In this document: in pieces, positions 50,501 to 63,318 of the stretch | Position numbering within the stretch: the stretch's first letter is position 1 | Layout of the letters: every line of letters starts with the position of its first letter | Assembly (NCBI GenBank): GCA_013397795.1 | Contig: VZTJ01005902.1 | Span: 1,871,116 to 1,935,115 of the forward strand | Reading direction: 5' to 3' | Source: Orthonyx spaldingii | Taxonomy: Eukaryota > Chordata > Aves > Passeriformes > Orthonychidae | Length of the DNA: 64,000 nucleotides | Notes under the pieces: model-generated | Databases searched by the model: none | Seen by the model: only the letters and a program-made list of their open reading frames with translations | Told to the model about the DNA's origin: nothing | Translations under genes and position numbers: made by a program

Positions 50501-53009
50501 CTTAAGCTGCACATAAGCTTCTTGCTCCTTTATATTATTTCTTAAAAATAAAAATATAAATGCTTGTGGTCATGCAATCTGATCTTTGAGCACATAGAAC
50601 TATAAATCTAGTCATGATACATTTCCCCTGAAAATAAATATGATCTTTTCTTTTAAGATGCAGGACAAAAAGGTTCTTTCTTAAGGACATAAACACCTAA
50701 TAATCCAAATAACCACTTAGCCCAGAAAGTAAAGATATTGCTCCTGGGCATGGGTATTCACTGGATACACGGTCTCCAAGCCAAGCATAAAGCAAGCTTG
50801 GGAATTTTTTGGGACAGAACTATGCTATTTCAGCCGTTTTCTCATATGAGAACAATCTTTTATGAACAGAATTAAATAGATATTATATAAAGGAATGTCT
50901 GTATTCTGTGTCAGGTACTTATTCTACCTTGAACTTATGTTCTCTGCTTCCCAATTGAAACTAGTCTTTCCCTTTAACTGAAGTTGCCAAAATACAGTCT
51001 TCATCAACATTGATTCAACACATCATCATCTAAAACAAGGTGATAAAGCTGGTATTTATATCTGTCAGGGGACTGATTACCGATGATGGCAACAACCATC
51101 TCAAAAGGTATAATTCTCTGCCACAGTGTATATCAGTATTTTTCTTAATTATTTCTGACATTTTACCTATTACTCCAAGGACTTTCTCAGAGGGCGGAAA
51201 TAAAGGGGAAAAATGGGTTTTGTGCCACAGATGAAGAAATACATCTTCTGTAAGTAATTCCCAGAAGAAATCTTGGAAATCTTATGGGGTCAGGAAAGAG
51301 GCAAGAAAGTAGCATTTGTCACCCTTGCTGAATTGGTCATCTAAACTTACAGTAGCACTAAAGCTGAGTGACTTATCTGCCACCCCTTAGGGAGGAAGAA
51401 AAGTGAGGATAAAGAAGTATAGGGGGGAAAAAAGCACACTGTGGAAGTATCATCTGAAAAGCTGCCTAAAGATTCTGATCTCCTTGGCACTTAGCTTCTA
51501 TTTCCCTATGGCAGATGTGGACATCACTTCTGTTATTAGAAATTACACATAGCAAAAATGAAGAACCATACAGCTGAGGTTATGGCAAGAATAAAATTCA
51601 CCTACTTTAGGACAAGTAAATAATGTCTGAGTATGGGTCAGAGAAAAACATCCAGCTGAACAGCTGTACAGATGCAATAGAAATGGACAATGATCACCAT
51701 CTACAGGGAATATTAAGGTAGGGTGAGCGACAGGCAGCCCACAAAATCAAAAGAAATCTGGAAAAAAGTACCTGAAAAAGCTTGTTACAAGTCACTGCTT
51801 TTGACATGAGTTTGATGCAGGATGGACAGCAGTGCTACAAAAAGCAGCTTGTCATATACCTCTAGAAAAATTTCAAGCACAGTTGGCTGCTCAGTTTGAC
51901 ACCATTATTAAACTCAAGATAGGTAAAACAGGTCATAATAGACACAAGTTTTCTGTTTTTATGTTAAAAATCTACAAACACTGTAGCCATCCAAGAGTAA
52001 TACACCACTCATCACTTGGTTTTCAGCCTTGGAGCTAGTTTCTGTACCAAGTGTCTTCTCTCATCCTCTGAATCTTCCAACATCCCATGTTGATGACCCA
52101 CCAATGTGAGTATGGTTAACTAAACATGAGTTTAACATAGCTATTGGGCCTATTTTATCTTGCATTACACAAATACAAATGAAACTAACAGCACTCCATG
52201 GAAGCTCCTACACGTGGAAATGGATTGTTAGGTATAACAGTGTTTCTAACATGGGTCACTTAAGACATAGCAGGACCATGTGAATTATTCTGTATTTAAC
52301 AGAATGAAACATCTATCTTTCAGATATTCACTAGTTATGTTAAGGTTGTTTGTGCTTAATTTATGCTCCATCAGAAACGAAAACGCCTTTTTTCCTCTAC
52401 ATCTAGTGTTGGCTGCATGGTGGCCTGCCTTCAAGAAGGCATTTACTGCCTACCTCTGAGAGATAGTAGAGGAAGGGTGAGTGATTTTCATGCTCTGGCA
52501 CTCATTGTAGGCTGTTTAATTTGTCAGAACTACTAGGCCATGGTTTTGTGCTTTGACAGGTTTTTGTTATTCCTGCTAATCCCATTTCTGTTGTGTAATG
52601 TGCGTGGCAGCATCTGGTGACAACAGAATAGAACACCTAATTGTGAATGAATACAGAGAGCCCTGTTCTGCCACATTGCCTGTTGCACTATTTTTGCATT
52701 TTTATGGCTGAGGGTGGGCTTCCAGGAGCTGCAAAGCAGACAGCCCATCGTTGTAATCAAATTTGCCATTTGCATGTGTGTGTTCTCAGCAACCTTCCTG
52801 TTTCTACAGCCCCCAGGATTCCCCGAGTTTGGCTTTGTGGCTCCCTCTTCTGAATGGAGAGGATAATCTTAAATTTTTATTAAACAACTTCTGTTTATGA
52901 AGTCACAATGTGAAACTGATGGTTTTAAGTGCATTTGGGTGTCACTAAAAGGAGCAGTACATGAGGAGAGCCCATGCAGTACCTGCACAGCTGTCACTGC
53001 CTTCACCCC
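47526..53009. other. Long unique non-coding stretch
   Basis: No gene recognised in about 5.5 kb. The overlapping frames near 48897-49446 (106 codons minus, 93 codons plus) show no domain. A short inverted repeat, TTTTCATT-TC-AATGAAAA, lies at 48090-48107. Otherwise AT-rich unique DNA. Confidence 0.45.
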
Positions 53010-53865
53010 TTGTATGGCTTAATTCTCTTGCTGGACATAAGGACCTAGCCTGTCCTGGTGCCTGGGGTTATTATTTTCCAAATACAGACCCTGCATTTGC
53101 CTTTGTTGAGCTTCAGACGCTTCCTCTCTGCCCATCTCTCCAGCCTCTCAAGCTCCCTCTGAAGGGCTACAAACCCTCCCAGGTTTGTGTTGTCAACAAA
53201 CTTGCTGAGGAGGCATCTGGCCCTTCATCCAAGTCATTGATGAATAAGTTAAACAGTACTGGGCCCGTCACTATTGACAGGCATCCACTGCCTTGTGGCA
53301 GTGATTACAATCCTCTGTGATCTGCCATTCAGCCAGATCTCAATCCATTGCACTGTCCACTCATCCCATCCACACTTCCATTGAGTTTGCCTACAAGGAC
53401 ATTGTGAGAGACAGTTTCTAAAGCCCTGCTGAATTAAAAGTAGACAATATCCTTTACTCTGGCCTCACCCCTCCAGGAAGTTGTTCTATTGTAGAAGGCG
53501 ATCAAGTTGGGTGAGCATGATTTACCTTTAGTGAATCTGTGCTGTCTACTCCCAGTTACCTTCTTGTCATCCATATGGATACAGATGGCCTTCAAAATGA
53601 GACACTCCATAAACTTCCCAGGGACTGATGTGAAGGTGACTGGCCAGTAGTTCCCTGGGTCCTCCTTTTTGCCCTTTTTGAACTCCAAGGTGACATTTGA
53701 TTTCTTCCAGTCCTCAGGCACCCCTCCTGTTCACCATGACCTTTCAAAGATGATCGTGAGCGGCCTTGCTATGTGTGGATACAACTCGTCAGGGCCCATG
53801 GGCTTTTGGATCTCAACTCTGCCTAGATGTTCTCTAACATAATCTTCCTAGACCAAAGAATTTCA
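53010..53865 (-). mobile_element. CR1 LINE internal fragment (reverse-transcriptase region)
   Basis: The minus strand encodes a broken CR1 reverse transcriptase. A 95-codon frame at 53434-53721 begins with the block PEDWKKSNVTLEFKKGKKED and continues with PGNYWPVTF and GFTKGKS-type residues (here HRFTKGKSC), the fingers and early palm of CR1. Downstream, the codons complementary to 53189-53200 read Phe-Val-Asp-Asn instead of FADD, so a catalytic Asp is lost. Frames shift between the blocks. The copy lacks both the 5' part and the CR1 3' tail. It looks younger than the relics at 18-22 kb because long blocks still match avian CR1. Confidence 0.9.
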
Positions 53866-56320
53866 CCTAATTTCAGCTTAGATTCTTCTCAGTGATGAGC
53901 GTTAGTATTGCAAAACAAGACTGACAAAATTCACTGCCCACATAAATCTTGCAAGAATTTTCAAAAGATTAATTAAAACAAAGCTCTAAAAACCAAGAGA
54001 GCTGAAGTATATGAATCTCAACATCAAAAAGAAAAACTTTAAGGAGAGTGTTCCGAATTTTAAATTAATGTGCAAGCTTTACTTTTCTTCTGGTGTCACT
54101 TGGTACAATTTTCCCCCCAGTAAACAACACAGCTCTTCTGTGTTTACCGCAACAATATGGAATCAAAACACAAAATCTGTTGGATGCAGAAACCAAGAAA
54201 AGATCTAAAGCTGGTATAAAATTTAACACATTACTCACACATTTTTCTAACTCCTCTGTATATAGGATACTGAATTTACTAAGTTTTAAAAAGGTGATCA
54301 AGCAATAGACTAAATGTGAAAGCGGTTTCACGACTGAAGCATAAGGCAGCATACAATCCACACATGAAAATAAGATCTTGTGTTATGCTTTCTCTTATCA
54401 GCTACAGTTCAATTCTAAACTGAGTTCTAAGAAACATAAGATAGTGTGAAAGCAAAAATATTTATGTACGCTATGCATACAAAATAGACAACCAAGGGAG
54501 AAATGTTCCTCCTTATCATAGACTTGTATTAGATGTATCCTTCTTCTAAGCATTTGTGGACAAGTTCCCCAGAAAAGATGCCTTTCATCAATTATGGGAG
54601 CTGTTATTCGTTATCATCATCTGTTTATAATCAATGAGAACAGTTGGATGCTCAGCAGTCTTGAAAATTGAACCAATTATTTAGGTCAGTAGTTTTTAAC
54701 CTTTTTCTATTTGTGGACTCTTAAGCATTTTCCAGTGGATGTGAGGCACTGTTAGAAATTTTGCTCATGTAGATAGCTGTCACTTTCTTTGGCACTTACA
54801 ACAAACTGTCTAGAATTTATCCCTTCCCTTTCATCTCCTTGTGAAAATATCCTGAGACTCTGAACTGAAAGAACCCCAAACCACATTAGTTAAGTATATA
54901 CATTTTTGGATAATTAAAAAAAGAAAAAAAAAAGACGACCTGAATACATGTGTTTTTAAGCACCTTGATAAACTATGCAAACAAAACATTCTCAGTATGA
55001 ATCTGTTATTTGATTACAACCCAGGAAAGGTGCAGCTCTGCAAACATTATTCTGCACTGGCACAAGCAGTTGCTGCTCAGCCTTAGCCCTATGAAATGCT
55101 CTCTTTGCCTGGCTGCCAGGCACCAGCCTCCATCATGTGCCAGCACGTTTCTTTTCTGATCAATGAGCTGTGCTCTGAGACCAAGAGAGATCAGGTAGGG
55201 ACAAGCATCTTTAAGTCAGAACTCCTACCAAAAGTACTTAAGTGACACAGAACCCCCTTTTTTTGTGCTATAACCCTCAAAAAAAATTGTGAACGTAGTT
55301 TTCAACAGAGAGTGAGGGATAAGAGCGGACACAAGCAGGGGGTGGCATGAGCACCCTAATTTGACCATAGCAGCATGAATTAAAGTGTCCCAGATTTGAC
55401 TTTACACTCCTAGGCATGCATAATAGCCAAGCAGAAAGGCTTGGGACTGCCTTGAGATGGAGCTCTGACTGAGGTCTAACCACTGGTATCTTCTGGAGTC
55501 TCACCTGAGGGTACTTCCCCCATGTCTGGTGACCAGTCACAGTAGAAGCTGCTTCTGGCACTCACACCATTGTGAATATTGTTCTGCCCACACGTTTCCT
55601 GTGTCAAAGGAGAGTCACTACAGCAAATCCAACCAAATCCAAAATCACACACTGAACAGAGATCTCTTTGTAAAATAATTTTAATGCTATTTTGCTATTT
55701 ATTGTAATTATTGTTGCTACTGGGATACACAGCAATTACATATATTTGATCTGATCGACATTAGGTTGCTGTTCTGCAGATAAATGTGTACAGCCAGTGT
55801 GGAGAATATAGAAAGAGCCACATTAAACAGAACAGGTTTTAAGGTTCAAAGCAGTTCAACCTCTACCCTCAGCTTAGGCAATGAAACAGTGTACCCAGGT
55901 CAGCCCTGTGGAGACTTCGGTAATGCCTAATGCAAGCACTCTGGGAAACGCTCTGAACCAACAACTGACAAAATACTTTAAAAAAGTAACTGCTGAAAAG
56001 TTGCAAAACATACAGAAAGGTTTGGGAGGAAGTGAGACCTTTCCTGGTTTTAATGAAAAAAACCTTTAGTCCTGACTACTGTATTTAAATTAAATCTATT
56101 TGCTTTTTGCACAGTTCGAATAGATGCTTTTTAATTATTGCTAATTGTTTAAGATATTGTTGTATCCCCCTGAAGATTTAAACTGAATAAATTTAATTCC
56201 TTTAAAATATCCTTCAGCTACAGGCAATAAAGTAAGAAGCCCCATAGGTATGGCAGTAAAAATAACCATAAAGGCATAAGCATTTAAATGAGGAGAGCAT
56301 GGAATACTTCCCACTAGACC
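53866..56320. other. Unique non-coding sequence without genes
   Basis: No exon or repeat recognised. The paired frames at 54011-54361 and the 94-codon frame at 55277-55561 lack family similarity. Confidence 0.45.
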
Positions 56321-56396
56321 AAAAAAAAAAAAAAAAAAGGGAGAGAGAGTAAAGAGACAGAAAAGAAAAGAAAGAAAGAGGAGGGAAAAAAAAAAG
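56321..56396. repeat. Polypurine tract
   Basis: A18 followed by GA-rich sequence to 56396, with only one T and one C among about 76 bases. The minus-strand 102-codon frame that crosses it has a Phe/Leu/Ser-rich stretch from this tract and is not a real gene. Confidence 0.85.
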
Positions 56397-56644
56397 CTAT
56401 GTGTTTTGGAGACACAAGGACCAACCCATGAAACACACAGTTGAAACATTTAGGATGACTATGAAAAAGGTCTATGTTCACTTGTTAAGGAATGTGCTAA
56501 GGCAGACTAAAGCATATGAATGGCCCTTTCACAGGTCACAGATTCTATTCAGTTCTTGGACATTGTTATTATCCGACAGAAATAGATGGCCCTAATTAAT
56601 ATTCTGGACATACCTGAGAGTACATTCTTAAGGAAATCATCCTC
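56397..56644. other. Unique spacer
   Basis: Short unique sequence between the polypurine and GT-rich tracts. The 64-codon frame here matches no known family. Confidence 0.4.
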
Positions 56645-56728
56645 TGGTGGTTTGGGTTTGTTGTGTTTTGGGAGTTTTGGTTTTTGTTGGGTTTTCTTGG
56701 GTGCTATATGCTTTTTGGGTTTGTTTTT
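56645..56728. repeat. GT-rich low-complexity tract
   Basis: Plus strand nearly all G and T, with four GGG triplets at 56645-56702. Loops of about 7-16 bases make a stable quadruplex doubtful. The frame crossing it has a Gly/Phe/Leu-rich protein that follows from the base composition. Confidence 0.7.
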
Positions 56729-58689
56729 AACAAACAGGAAATGTTACAAGAAGCATCTGGTTAAAAAACTATGAGCATAATTTTGGTGTTAAAAGTTTAA
56801 TAAAGAGCCTGCTTCTGAATATACTTGTTTATGCAAAGACTTGGATTTTTTTTTTGTATTTTAGTAAACAATTTTGCCATGTAGATTAAAGCTGAACTGC
56901 ACAGTCATTTTGCAAGCAATTATATTCTTGGCACTTTTCTGAACATAATATAACAATTACCACAGCAACTGCATTTTATCAGAGCACTCCAAGCATGCAG
57001 CAGGTTAATATCAGTGTTCAGCAACTTCAGATAATATTTCTAAGATGCTAATGTTTAGCCAGTTTCAAATAGGCAAATAACTTCTGATATGAACTGAGCT
57101 CTGGTCTTTTAAGATAATGTGGTTATATAGGCCCCGATCTTATATGTAGTGGGACTACTATCCCCCTTACAAAATACTGTTAAATTTGATGGGGACCTGT
57201 GCAAATAAATCCAAATGCCAGGCCAGTTTCATGGCAAGAAAGAGAGACTAATTGGAAAGTTAACTTCCCAAGGAGCATAAATGCTGCACAGCTGGGTTGG
57301 GATTTCGGTGCTCCCGCTGCCTGATGTGGGACAAGCTGCCCCCTTGTACAGGTTCTCCATTTACCTCATAACCTTTGCGAGCATCAGCTGCTCACTGAGT
57401 GTCTTCCTGATACTAACCACTGGCCTAAAATGATTTTGTTATTAGTCCAATCTATACTGAATTTTAACGATACATATTTTGGTTTCAGCTATTTGACTCC
57501 TGCTGAGCAATGACCAAAAGAATAATCTCATTTTTTGTGTCCCGGTTCGCCTCACTCTGACCCTTGTGAGAGTTTTGCTGTTGTCTTCACAGAGAGCAGA
57601 AGTAGGCCCCAAAAATGTATAATCCTCCAAAGTCATCGAAGCAGTATCACTGCATTTTGAATTCAGGACACCGCTTCAATACAGTGACTTGTTGTTCTCA
57701 TCTTAAATGTCTGGATGGCATACGAATATAGATTAAAGTGGATGACTAATTATCACGTCTATTCTCAAGGCATGCATGGAAGGAGGCAATAAAGAGGAGG
57801 GGAAGTTTGTGGATTACTCCCACACATAAATCCTCCATGTGTCAATGGCTGAATAGACACTACTTTAGTCTATTGTGCAAAACTGTTTTATAACAACAAT
57901 AAGCTGAAACAGAGAAGAAACTATATTAGAAAGGCAAATATCAAAGTACATCATTACTGAAATACCTGCAGGTAATCAAGTGATTCAGTTCTGTAGTACA
58001 CCCAGAAACAGAAGTCAAGTTTTTGTACTCAGATCTTAATATGGCGTATGTGGAAAAAAAAATCCCATTGAAATAAATAGACCTATTCATTTCAGAGACA
58101 GTGAAAAAGAGACGAACTTTCTTTGTCTTGCCACTTTAGAGCCCCTTGATAGCATTTTCCTTTTTTATTATCTTTTAGATATAGATGCCCCTCTGCTTAA
58201 GTATCACCAAAGCTACTAGTAACAAATAACTAAATATATAACAGATGCGTAAGTGCATCTTGGGATAAATACATTATGGACAATTAACTGTCATCATACC
58301 CCTCAATTACATTTTCACCCGCTCCTGTAGTGTACACCTGTGGCTTGTTAGTACTGCAATAAGTGTTGGAAAGCAACTCTAAGGTTCAAAGGTAGCGCCG
58401 CTAAAATCTGTTTTCCTCTTTTTTCTTAAATGTGTATTACATAAATGTGAAAACAGAGAAACAAATACAAGAAAAAAGAACAGTACCTTTTCTTTTACTG
58501 GCTGACACTGTTGATCCAGTGAAAATTTTTCACTTTCCTGTTACATCACACAGGAAAGACCATTTGCATAGAATATTGGGCCTGATTCTGAATTCAGAAT
58601 AATGTAGAAATCTAGCATCTCTGTAGTAAGCTCTGAATAATGTAGACATTAACCCAGAGAAGAAGCAATCAAAATTGATTTTAACACAA
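56729..58689. other. Unique non-coding sequence without genes
   Basis: No gene or confident repeat recognised. AT-rich, with only short unsupported frames. Confidence 0.45.
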
Positions 58690-58785
58690 TTTGCAACATT
58701 ATTTTAAATGCCACTTTCTCATCTGTGAGGGGATAATATAATGACCACAAACACAATTTGAGAATATTTTGTAATGCAGATCATC
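58690..58785 (+). repeat. MIR-like SINE core relic
   Basis: CCACTTTCTCATCTGTGAGG then GGATAATATAATGACC at 58711-58746 closely follows the MIR core order (CTCAGTTTCCTCATCTGTAA then GGGGATAATAATAG). The right part, GAGAATATTTTGTAATGCAGATC, is compatible with the next block. Small relic of an old SINE. Confidence 0.5.
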
Positions 58786-61639
58786 TTAGTAAAAAGTTAA
58801 AGAACTTGTTAGCAGCACAATGAAAACTGATACATAGCTAGGCTACATTGTAATTGAGTCTGCAAGTTTGCAAAATGGATATTTGTGTAAATTAAAGTAG
58901 CTATTGAATATGTTTACTATAACCACACTTAGATCCATAATAGTTCCTGAAAATATTGTTATTAAATATGTAAGTGGCATAATTCAGTAAGCTTTGTATA
59001 TGACATTGATAGAGTGCCTGTAAAGAAAAATGTTAAGCAAAAATATACTGTACAAATGGTCTTATAATTGTAGCTAAAGGCAAATCCATCACAGAAATAC
59101 CTCTCTCAGTTCATATCCCAATGTCATTAACACATTTCTGTGGCTTCTATATTCATTGATGTATTAGCCTTATGTAATCAATATTAGAGATTTTTATTCT
59201 GATCCTGTACTTTTCCAACTTTATTTACCATCTCCTCTTAACATCCCTGGAGTACTGCCCTACTTGTTTAGGGAGGGAGCATGGAAAACCAGAGGCTTGC
59301 CTGAGCTCCAGGCCGAATGCAATTGGGTTGATTTTTGAAAAGGTGACATTGGCTCCTCCACTGATCTCCATGCATTGCTGTGCCAACTTGCAAGGAATCT
59401 CCCTCAACTCTCACATGCTGGAGTGCAGGTGACCCACTGCAGCATCAGGCTGGCTGAAGCACCAGTTGGGACAGGCTGGGATTCCTGTCCTGGCATTGCA
59501 GACTCCACCTCACACTCACAGCTGCATCCCTTCTGGATGATGCATCCAGCAAGTCCCCGCCATGGTCCACTGAGCAAAGCTACTCCCACAGAATTACTCC
59601 ATGGACCAGGAGAAGGAAACATGATTACTTATGGTTCAAAACTTTCTGTGTAGACAGGACATAACTGGTTATACCTCTGGTGCTGGTCCACGAAAAAACA
59701 GGCTTTTAGGACTTGCCAGCTACATTGTCACTGCTTTTCATGTGCCCTTGGTACTGATAAGGTTAACCAGCTGAGAAAAGCTAACCTTGCCCCTGTTGAC
59801 TCAGGTACAGTGAGATGTTTACCTACTCACCAATAAATTTCAACAGATGTTCTTAATACTCTCCCTTTTCCTTTTGACAATAGAAAGCCTATATTTTAAG
59901 TCTTCACAGAGTTTTTCTCATATCATTTGTATATGTAAAAGTCTCAGTGTCTGTCTTTGCACTGAAGTTAATAACTTTCTATATAATGAACAGTGGTGCC
60001 AGATGACACTTCTACAGCTTCTTGGCAGCTTCCTTTGTGTTGTTTTTTCTTTGCTTGTCTTTTAAAAATTCTGTGAAGGTGAGCTGAAGGACATGACACC
60101 CAGGTATTCACAGATAATATTCAAGAGCTACATTTTGTTCTACATCCCCTGTGACTTACCTGAGAGACATTGAGAGGCTGGAAGTTGGCCTGCAGAATTA
60201 ATGAAGAATATTGCAGATGTTTATTTATAGGCAAGAACCAAATATGCCTGCTTTGACCAACAGTGACTCAGGGATTATCAAACAGCAACATTTCAACGTG
60301 TTCAAGCAGCCCTGTGAAGAACTGGGCTAGCTCACTAAATGATAACGGTGACTGGCCAGTCAACATAAGCTGTGGTAAGTTATATCATCTTATTTTGCTA
60401 AATCCATGGTCTCAAAAGAGCTTAATCACAGTTGCATGACACAAAGCCAAATAAAAATTTCATTGCTTAGTAATAACTGTCAGCTAACTTGCCTTTTTGC
60501 AACCACATATGAACAAAATATCATTAGGTGAACCCTAGAAAGGGCAAGAGAAGAGACAAAAAACACAAATATTTGAAAACTGTTAGCATTAGCTGTGGGG
60601 AAAATACTTAGCAGAAACAGGAGAGGAAATACTTGTTAAATTGAGAAAAACCCTTCCGATACACGCTGTGTGCAAATCCTCTGATGTTTAGGAGCTTCAT
60701 TGCATGTCTGTAAAATCTAGATATGACCAAACAGTAGAAAAATGCATTACAAAGAATAATCCTACATGATCCAGGAACTGGACAGGATGACCTAACAAGA
60801 CACTCATTCCTAGCAATTTTTTCCTTGGAAATATTGCTATTTTTGCTAAAAGGCTGACACCATTAAAAAAGAATAACAAAAAACCTGACTTTCCTGTGTC
60901 ATTGTTTGGTTTCTTTTTATTTTTATAATTAGAAACTTCATCAAAAAGCATCCTTAGGATTTTAACTTCTTAAATGATGACAGGAAACACCCTGATGTCT
61001 ACTGTCTAAGCATTTTCATTGACTAGCCAGGGCAAAATTAGTATCAGTAGCATTTACGTTGTTCTATAAATGGCCTGAGCAAAATCTCATAACAAATCCT
61101 CAGTGTAGTCGGAACTCATCTGTTCTTTGCACTTCCTACTTTGCAGATGAGACAGTCTCAAAAGACTGGGTAGGCTGAAGACTGGTTGGACAACTCTATA
61201 AGTGAAGTCTCAAGACTCTTGTCATTCTAGCTGTCTAAATTACCTAAACAGGACTCAAAGGGATTTAAAGGGGAGAAACGACATGACAAACAATTATATT
61301 CTAACACACTATTTATAACAATGCCCTTTCAGATTATTGTTCCACTCAGACTGACACATTACTGTAATCCCAGGGATGAATCAAGGGACTTAGAGTTAGA
61401 TCGTGCACAGCTTGTAGGCATAAAAAGAATACGAATAAAGAACTGACATTCAGGAAATATAGAGTGACTCAAGGATAAATTCTGCTGGGATGAGCTTAAT
61501 TTATCAATGTCAATAACAACGGTGAACACATCGCAAGAATACATGCATATTAATTGAAAATAACTCAGATTAAATCACTGCAGTTTGACATTTTGAGATA
61601 GGCACTTTATCTTTTCAAGAAAGAGAGCACTATAAAATC
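58786..61639. other. Unique non-coding sequence without genes
   Basis: No gene recognised. The overlapping 92-codon plus and 72-codon minus frames at 59375-59653 share the same GC-richer patch and match no known family. Confidence 0.45.
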
Positions 61640-61920
61640 TTTAATCTGAAAACACATCTTAATTGCGTGTTATCACCTCCTAATTGCTTCTATATTATAT
61701 TAAACATTTTGCTAATTACTAGCCTGATCATGGTGTAAATAGCTTGAGGCTAGAGCTCATAACCAGCTGAAGACAACCGGGCACAATGAGGGCCACAAAG
61801 AAGTTTATCACTTCGGTGTATTATCGCAGACTTCCATCATCATCAGTGTCTATCAGTCTTTATCTCAGCTTCCCCTGCGAGATAAAGAAGAGAGACAATA
61901 ATGTAGATCAGAGGTTGGGT
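61640..61920. promoter_or_regulatory. Enhancer-like GATA motif cluster
   Basis: Four WGATAR-type sites lie within 216 bases: TTATCA at 61670-61675 and 61805-61810, TTATCT at 61860-61865, and AGATAA at 61880-61885, plus a fifth, looser TTATCG at 61821-61826. The last two strict sites form a perfect inverted pair, CTTTATCTC at 61858-61866 and GAGATAAAG at 61879-61887. TAATTGC homeodomain-like cores occur at about 61660-61690, and several CpGs are kept in AT-rich DNA. GATA factors often act through paired sites in enhancers. Function here is inference. Confidence 0.4.
61858..61887. repeat. Perfect 9-bp inverted repeat carrying two GATA sites
   Basis: CTTTATCTC and GAGATAAAG are exact reverse complements separated by 12 bases (61867-61878). 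Centre-to-centre spacing is 21 bases, about two helical turns, so both sites face the same side of the DNA. Confidence 0.8.
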
Positions 61921-63234
61921 TGCATTTCAGTTAATCCATCTATTTCTAGCTCTAGATTTCTAATATTCCCTGGGGACAAAAGTTGTCTGCCTACTGCTGT
62001 CACTAATCTACTGCTGGAAGACTGAGGCCAGAATGCTATTTGCTCTACCACAAGCCTGGGTAATGGGGGTGCTCCCAGACAGCTGGAAGTGCGTGCTGCA
62101 CCCGAAACCAAAGGACATGGATGAAATACGTTGCTGTGAGCAATCTGCCCGCTTAGCTTCAGACACCGGGTAATACGCAGATGATACATAGTGAGACTCT
62201 AAGGCAGCAGCTTGTGAATTCATCAGGAAAGAAAATTATTTATGTATAGGCAATGAAAATACTCATACAAAACTGCCAGGTGACTCAGAAATGCAGGCAG
62301 TCACTGGGGGAGCAACTAATCATTTAGGTACAACACTTGTTTAAACAATTACTGTTACCTGAAATGCGCTGACCAAAACATAATTGTTAGGAGTTTTTTG
62401 AAAGGAAAAATTGTCCAATATCACATTCTAGAATTAAGATGTTTTCGGGTTCCAAATTGCAAGATAAAACACATCTTTGTAAAAAATTACTTGCGCTTCC
62501 CAAAGAAACCAACCTTAAGTAAGAATAAATCATCACACTAGTAAATAACTATTCCTACTGTCCCCATGGCAGAACATAATTCTAGCCAGTGCAACATGGA
62601 TGTGACAATGTGCAGCCTATGAATTTTGCTCTCTGTGTTTAAAATGAGATTTTGACTACATCTGCTTTGTCAGAGCCTGCTGTAAGATGTCAGAGCCCCA
62701 GGTTCATCTCTGTTAATAAAAGCTTACTTTTTTTTGTCTGTCTTTGCACTGTGGCTACAACAAAGACTTTATGCCTTGAGCTTCATTTGCTAGATGGATA
62801 AACCTCACAACTTTTACTGAGTAGAAAGTTTACAAGTCATGCAGGAAGAAAGCAGACTGTAAATTAGAGAATATGAAATATGGATTAATTTAGACCTGAG
62901 TTATGAAGTGCAAAAGCAAAGCATTCTGAGCTCTAAACTCTTTTTGTATTGGAAGACCATATTTAATGAAATAGTACATAATTAGTTAATCAGAAAGTAA
63001 TGCTCAAATCTGAAGAAACCTTCTACCCTCCCCACAGAAAGGTATGTGTCATTGATGGGATAGGTGACACTTTCTCCAGGGAGACAAGAGGTACTGTTCC
63101 TGCTTCACCTTTGCCTTACAGATTCCCCACTCACACCTCCTGAACTCAGCTGTGGGGTTTTTTTTCCACTCCAAGGGCTATATCATTCTCTCTTTGCCTA
63201 GATTCCTATTTTTCAGGAGGAACATAAGTTAGAG
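61921..63234. other. Unique non-coding sequence without genes
   Basis: No gene or repeat recognised. A few CpGs are kept near 62127-62177. The 93-codon and 71-codon minus-strand frames at 61908-62223 lack similarity. Confidence 0.45.
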
Positions 63235-63318
63235 AAGTGTCCCTGTCCCTGCCTAAGGGGTTGGAACTAGGTGATCTTTAAAATTCTTTCTAACCTAAAC
63301 TATTTTATGATTCTATGA
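63235..63318 (+). mobile_element. CR1 LINE, 3'-terminal fragment
   Basis: AAGGGGTTGGAACTAGGTGA, a decayed AAAATTCTTTCTAACCTAAAC block and the ending TTTTATGATTCTATG match the last about 85 bp of avian CR1 on the plus strand. It is 5'-truncated to the tail only, as is common. With the copy at 1873-1955 it dates the window to a CR1-bearing genome. Confidence 0.9.

Noticed and set aside
56645..56702. Possible G-quadruplex from four GGG triplets
   Set aside because: Loops are up to about 16 bases, too long for a confident quadruplex.
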